Assembly (NCBI RefSeq): GCF_025244905.1
Contig: NZ_CP104285.1
Span: 3,472,001-3,536,000 of the forward strand
Direction: 5' to 3'
Length of the DNA stretch: 64,000 nucleotides
Origin: Enterobacter mori
GTDB taxonomy: Bacteria > Pseudomonadota > Gammaproteobacteria > Enterobacterales > Enterobacteriaceae
The notes below the pieces were generated by a model. It made no database searches and was not told the origin of the DNA. It worked only from the letters and a program-made list of their open reading frames with translations. Numbering within the stretch: the first letter of the stretch is position 1; each line of letters starts with the position of its first letter. This document shows positions 62,289 through 64,000 of this stretch, one piece after another. The position numbers and the translations under genes are program-made.

Positions 62289-62321
62289 AGCCCGCACGGC
62301 GCAAGCCCTGCGGGCTTTTTT
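62289..62321 (+). terminator. Terminator of ssrA
   Basis: AGCCCGCA and TGCGGGCT form a stem, with an imperfect loop region, followed by TTTTT. Confidence 0.85.
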
Positions 62322-62534
62322 GTGTCTGCAGTTACTCTGGATTGATGGTTTACCTTACGAAAAAGAACCTGCCACCTGCGTATGTTACGAAAGCATTCAG
62401 GTAGAAGTAGCCTGCTATTTACTTGTGATAAAACAATCTACTTCATCCATAACACCATCACTTCGTGGCAGACCGGTTTTGATGCCAGACCGTTCTACTA
62501 CCGACCCGAAGGTCGGTAGATGTTATTACTCCCA
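62322..62534. other. Intergenic region downstream of ssrA
   Basis: No recognisable gene is present; a 75-codon frame at 62320-62547 overlaps the ssrA terminator and has no known domain. A 9-base perfect stem with a CGAA loop lies at 62498-62519 and may be the 3' end structure of the aldo/keto reductase mRNA. Confidence 0.5.
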
Positions 62535-63521
62535 TTACCACGCGTAAGCTTCAGGTGCTTCCCCGCCCGGTCCTGGCCAGATGGCATCCAGTTTTTTCAG
62601 CGTTTCAGGGGTCAAGGTTACGCAAAGCGCATTGAGATTCTGGCGAAGCTGTTCAACCGTGCGTGGCCCGCTGAGCACGCTGGTGACGACCGGATTTTGA
62701 AGTAACCAGGCAAGCGCAACGTCAGGCGGTGTTTCACCTATTTCATCGCAAAGCTGCTCCCAGGCTTCCAGCTGCGGCCGCAGATGATTGATTCGCGCCT
62801 GCATATGCGGTGCGGCCCTGCGCCCCTCCGCCATTTTACGCAGTACGCCGCCCAGCATCCCCATCCCTACCGGGCTCCAGGGAATCAAGCCAATGCCGTA
62901 ATGGCGCAGTGCCGGAATGACCTCCAGCTCAACCGTGCGCTGGGTCAGATTGTACAGGCTCTGCTCAGATGCCAGCCCCAGCAGGTTACGTGCGTCAGCC
63001 TTACATTGTGCGGTAGCAATGTCCCAGCCAGCAAAGTTACTGCTGCCCACGTAGCTGATTTTTCCCTCGCGGATCAACTGTTCCATAGCCTGCCAGATCT
63101 CCTCCCAGGGGGTGTTCCGGTCGATATGGTGCATCTGGTAGAGATCGATATGATCTGTTTTGAGCCTTTTCAGGCTGGCTTCACATGCCCGGCGAATATG
63201 GTAAGCGGACAGATATTTATCGTTCGGGCCCGTATCCATCGGCTGATAAACTTTTGTAGCCAGCACGATCCGGTCACGCTGGCCGCCGCGCGCCAGCCAG
63301 TTGCCGATGATCTCTTCGGATGTCCCGTACCCCTTTGCCATATCCGGCGACTGCGGCCCGCCGTAAACATCGGCGGTATCGAAAAAGTTGATACCCGCAT
63401 CCACAGCCTCATCCATGATCCTGAAACTGGTTGGCTCATCCGTCAGTTCACCGAAGTTCATGGTCCCGAGACCGATGCGGCTCACCCGCAGGCCAGTTCG
63501 GCCCAGATGTTTATAGTTCAT
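62535..63521 (-). CDS. Aldo/keto reductase
   Basis: This 328-residue NADPH-dependent oxidoreductase of the AKR superfamily has the full catalytic tetrad: Asp48 and Tyr53 (FDTADVYGG), Lys90 (LATKVY) and His131 (YQMHHID). The C-terminal GPRTVEQLRQNL is the nucleotide-binding segment. It resembles the group that includes YajO and potassium channel beta subunits; the substrate is unknown. It lies 25 bases downstream of the alpha/beta hydrolase gene on the same strand, so they are probably co-transcribed. E. coli K-12 has prophage genes here instead. Confidence 0.9.
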   Translation of the reverse strand: MNYKHLGRTGLRVSRIGLGTMNFGELTDEPTSFRIMDEAVDAGINFFDTADVYGGPQSPDMAKGYGTSEEIIGNWLARGGQRDRIVLATKVYQPMDTGPNDKYLSAYHIRRACEASLKRLKTDHIDLYQMHHIDRNTPWEEIWQAMEQLIREGKISYVGSSNFAGWDIATAQCKADARNLLGLASEQSLYNLTQRTVELEVIPALRHYGIGLIPWSPVGMGMLGGVLRKMAEGRRAAPHMQARINHLRPQLEAWEQLCDEIGETPPDVALAWLLQNPVVTSVLSGPRTVEQLRQNLNALCVTLTPETLKKLDAIWPGPGGEAPEAYAW

Positions 63522-63546
63522 GTCGCATACTCCTTAACTGAACGTG

Positions 63547-64000
63547 TTATTTCAGGTTCTTACGGAAAAAGTCTGTCAGTTTGTCGAAGGGGATCACGTC
63601 CGTGCGGTCATACAGATCGACGTGCCCTGCCCCCGGGACGACATACAGTTCTTTAGGCTGAGCAGCGCGTTTGTAAGCGTCCTCGCTGAATTCTTTCGAA
63701 TGGGCCTGCTCGCCGGTAATAAAGAGCATCGGACGCGGTGAAATGGTTTCAATATCGTTAAACGGGTAGAAGTTCATAAACTTGCCGATACTGCTCAGCA
63801 TCGGTTTTGTCGTGAGTTCTTCTTTCTCGCCCTGCGGGGTGTAGCCGCCGCGTTCAGTGCGGTAGAAATCAAAGAACTCACGTTGAATTTCCGGCGTGGA
63901 AGCGTCCAGTTTGTTCACGGTGCCCGGAATGTACGCAGTCTCTCCCCTCTTAAACTCGGCAAACCGCTGCTCAATGGCCGACTGGATGAAGGCCTTACGC
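63547..64000 (-). CDS. Alpha/beta hydrolase, C-terminal part (partial)
   Basis: This frame runs off the window at its 5' end; the start is not seen. The visible 150 residues hold the second half of an alpha/beta hydrolase, with the PMLFITGE strand that usually precedes the acidic residue and the catalytic His in GAGHVDLYDR. The nucleophile Ser should be beyond the window. The internal GTG at 63918 is not the true start. The family is probably dienelactone-hydrolase/acetyl-xylan-esterase-like; the substrate is unknown. Confidence 0.8.
   Translation of the reverse strand, partial: RKAFIQSAIEQRFAEFKRGETAYIPGTVNKLDASTPEIQREFFDFYRTERGGYTPQGEKEELTTKPMLSSIGKFMNFYPFNDIETISPRPMLFITGEQAHSKEFSEDAYKRAAQPKELYVVPGAGHVDLYDRTDVIPFDKLTDFFRKNLK

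Noticed and set aside
62320..62547. 75-codon frame after ssrA
   Set aside because: It starts in the ssrA terminator, ends in the aldo/keto reductase gene and has no known domain.
61880..64000. Prophage or integrative island at ssrA
   Set aside because: No integrase, no direct repeat of the ssrA end and no phage genes are seen in the window.

Overview
The window is chromosomal DNA from a gamma-proteobacterium of the Enterobacteriaceae. Nearly every protein is a close, full-length match to an Escherichia coli K-12 family and the gene order follows the E. coli segment from mltF to ssrA. The exceptions (murQP beside yfhH, a lactonase-like gene between pheA and tyrA, a DUF2946/PepSY pair beside rplS) and the 16S V3 hairpin sequence point to Enterobacter or a close relative such as Lelliottia or Leclercia. 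The genus call is inference from one locus. No integrase, transposase, CRISPR array or clear pseudogene was seen.

Layout. 1-6.3 kb: mltF, overlapping tadA tail to tail, then a leftward murQ-murP-pgpC-tadA run and divergent yfhH, then yfhL. 6.3-15.8 kb: leftward housekeeping operons: acpS/pdxJ, recO/era/rnc, lepB/lepA, and the envelope-stress operon rpoE-rseA-rseB-rseC with a sigma-E promoter. 16.1-29.7 kb: nadB (NadR operator), trmN, srmB, grcA (two FNR sites and a PdhR-like box), ung, yfiF, trxC, tapT, patZ, pssA, yfiM and kgtP. 29.9-35.25 kb: a complete leftward rRNA operon (16S, tRNA-Glu, 23S, 5S) with P1/P2 promoters, boxA and processing stems. 35.3-45.8 kb: clpB (heat-shock promoter), pgeF, rluD, bamD, raiA, pheL-pheA, a lactonase-like gene, tyrA-aroF (TyrR boxes). 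46-50.6 kb: the YfiL/YfiR/DgcN/YfiB cyclic-di-GMP module and an accessory, probably metal-related, PepSY/DUF2946 pair. 50.7-62.2 kb: rplS/trmD/rimM/rpsP, ffh, corE, corB, grpE (heat-shock promoter), nadK, recN (SOS boxes), bamE, ratB/ratA, smpB and ssrA. 62.3-64 kb: an aldo/keto reductase and the 3' part of an alpha/beta hydrolase, probably the start of an accessory region.

How the genes work together. Several modules have readable control circuits: sigma-E with its anti-sigma chain; clpB and grpE on matched sigma-32 promoters; recN under LexA; aroF-tyrA under TyrR with pheA under pheL attenuation; grcA under FNR and PdhR; nadB under NadR; RNase III probably controlling its own mRNA through a leader hairpin. 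smpB and ssrA sit side by side as the trans-translation pair. bamD and bamE are two lipoproteins of the outer-membrane assembly machine.

Novelty. I do not see a clearly undescribed multi-gene defence or mobile system. The best leads are the MurNAc genes coupled to pgpC and facing a MurR-like regulator across a palindrome array, the DUF2946/PepSY pair, and the lactonase gene placed in the pheA-tyrA gap. Protein calls rest on family recognition from the translated sequence, without a database search.
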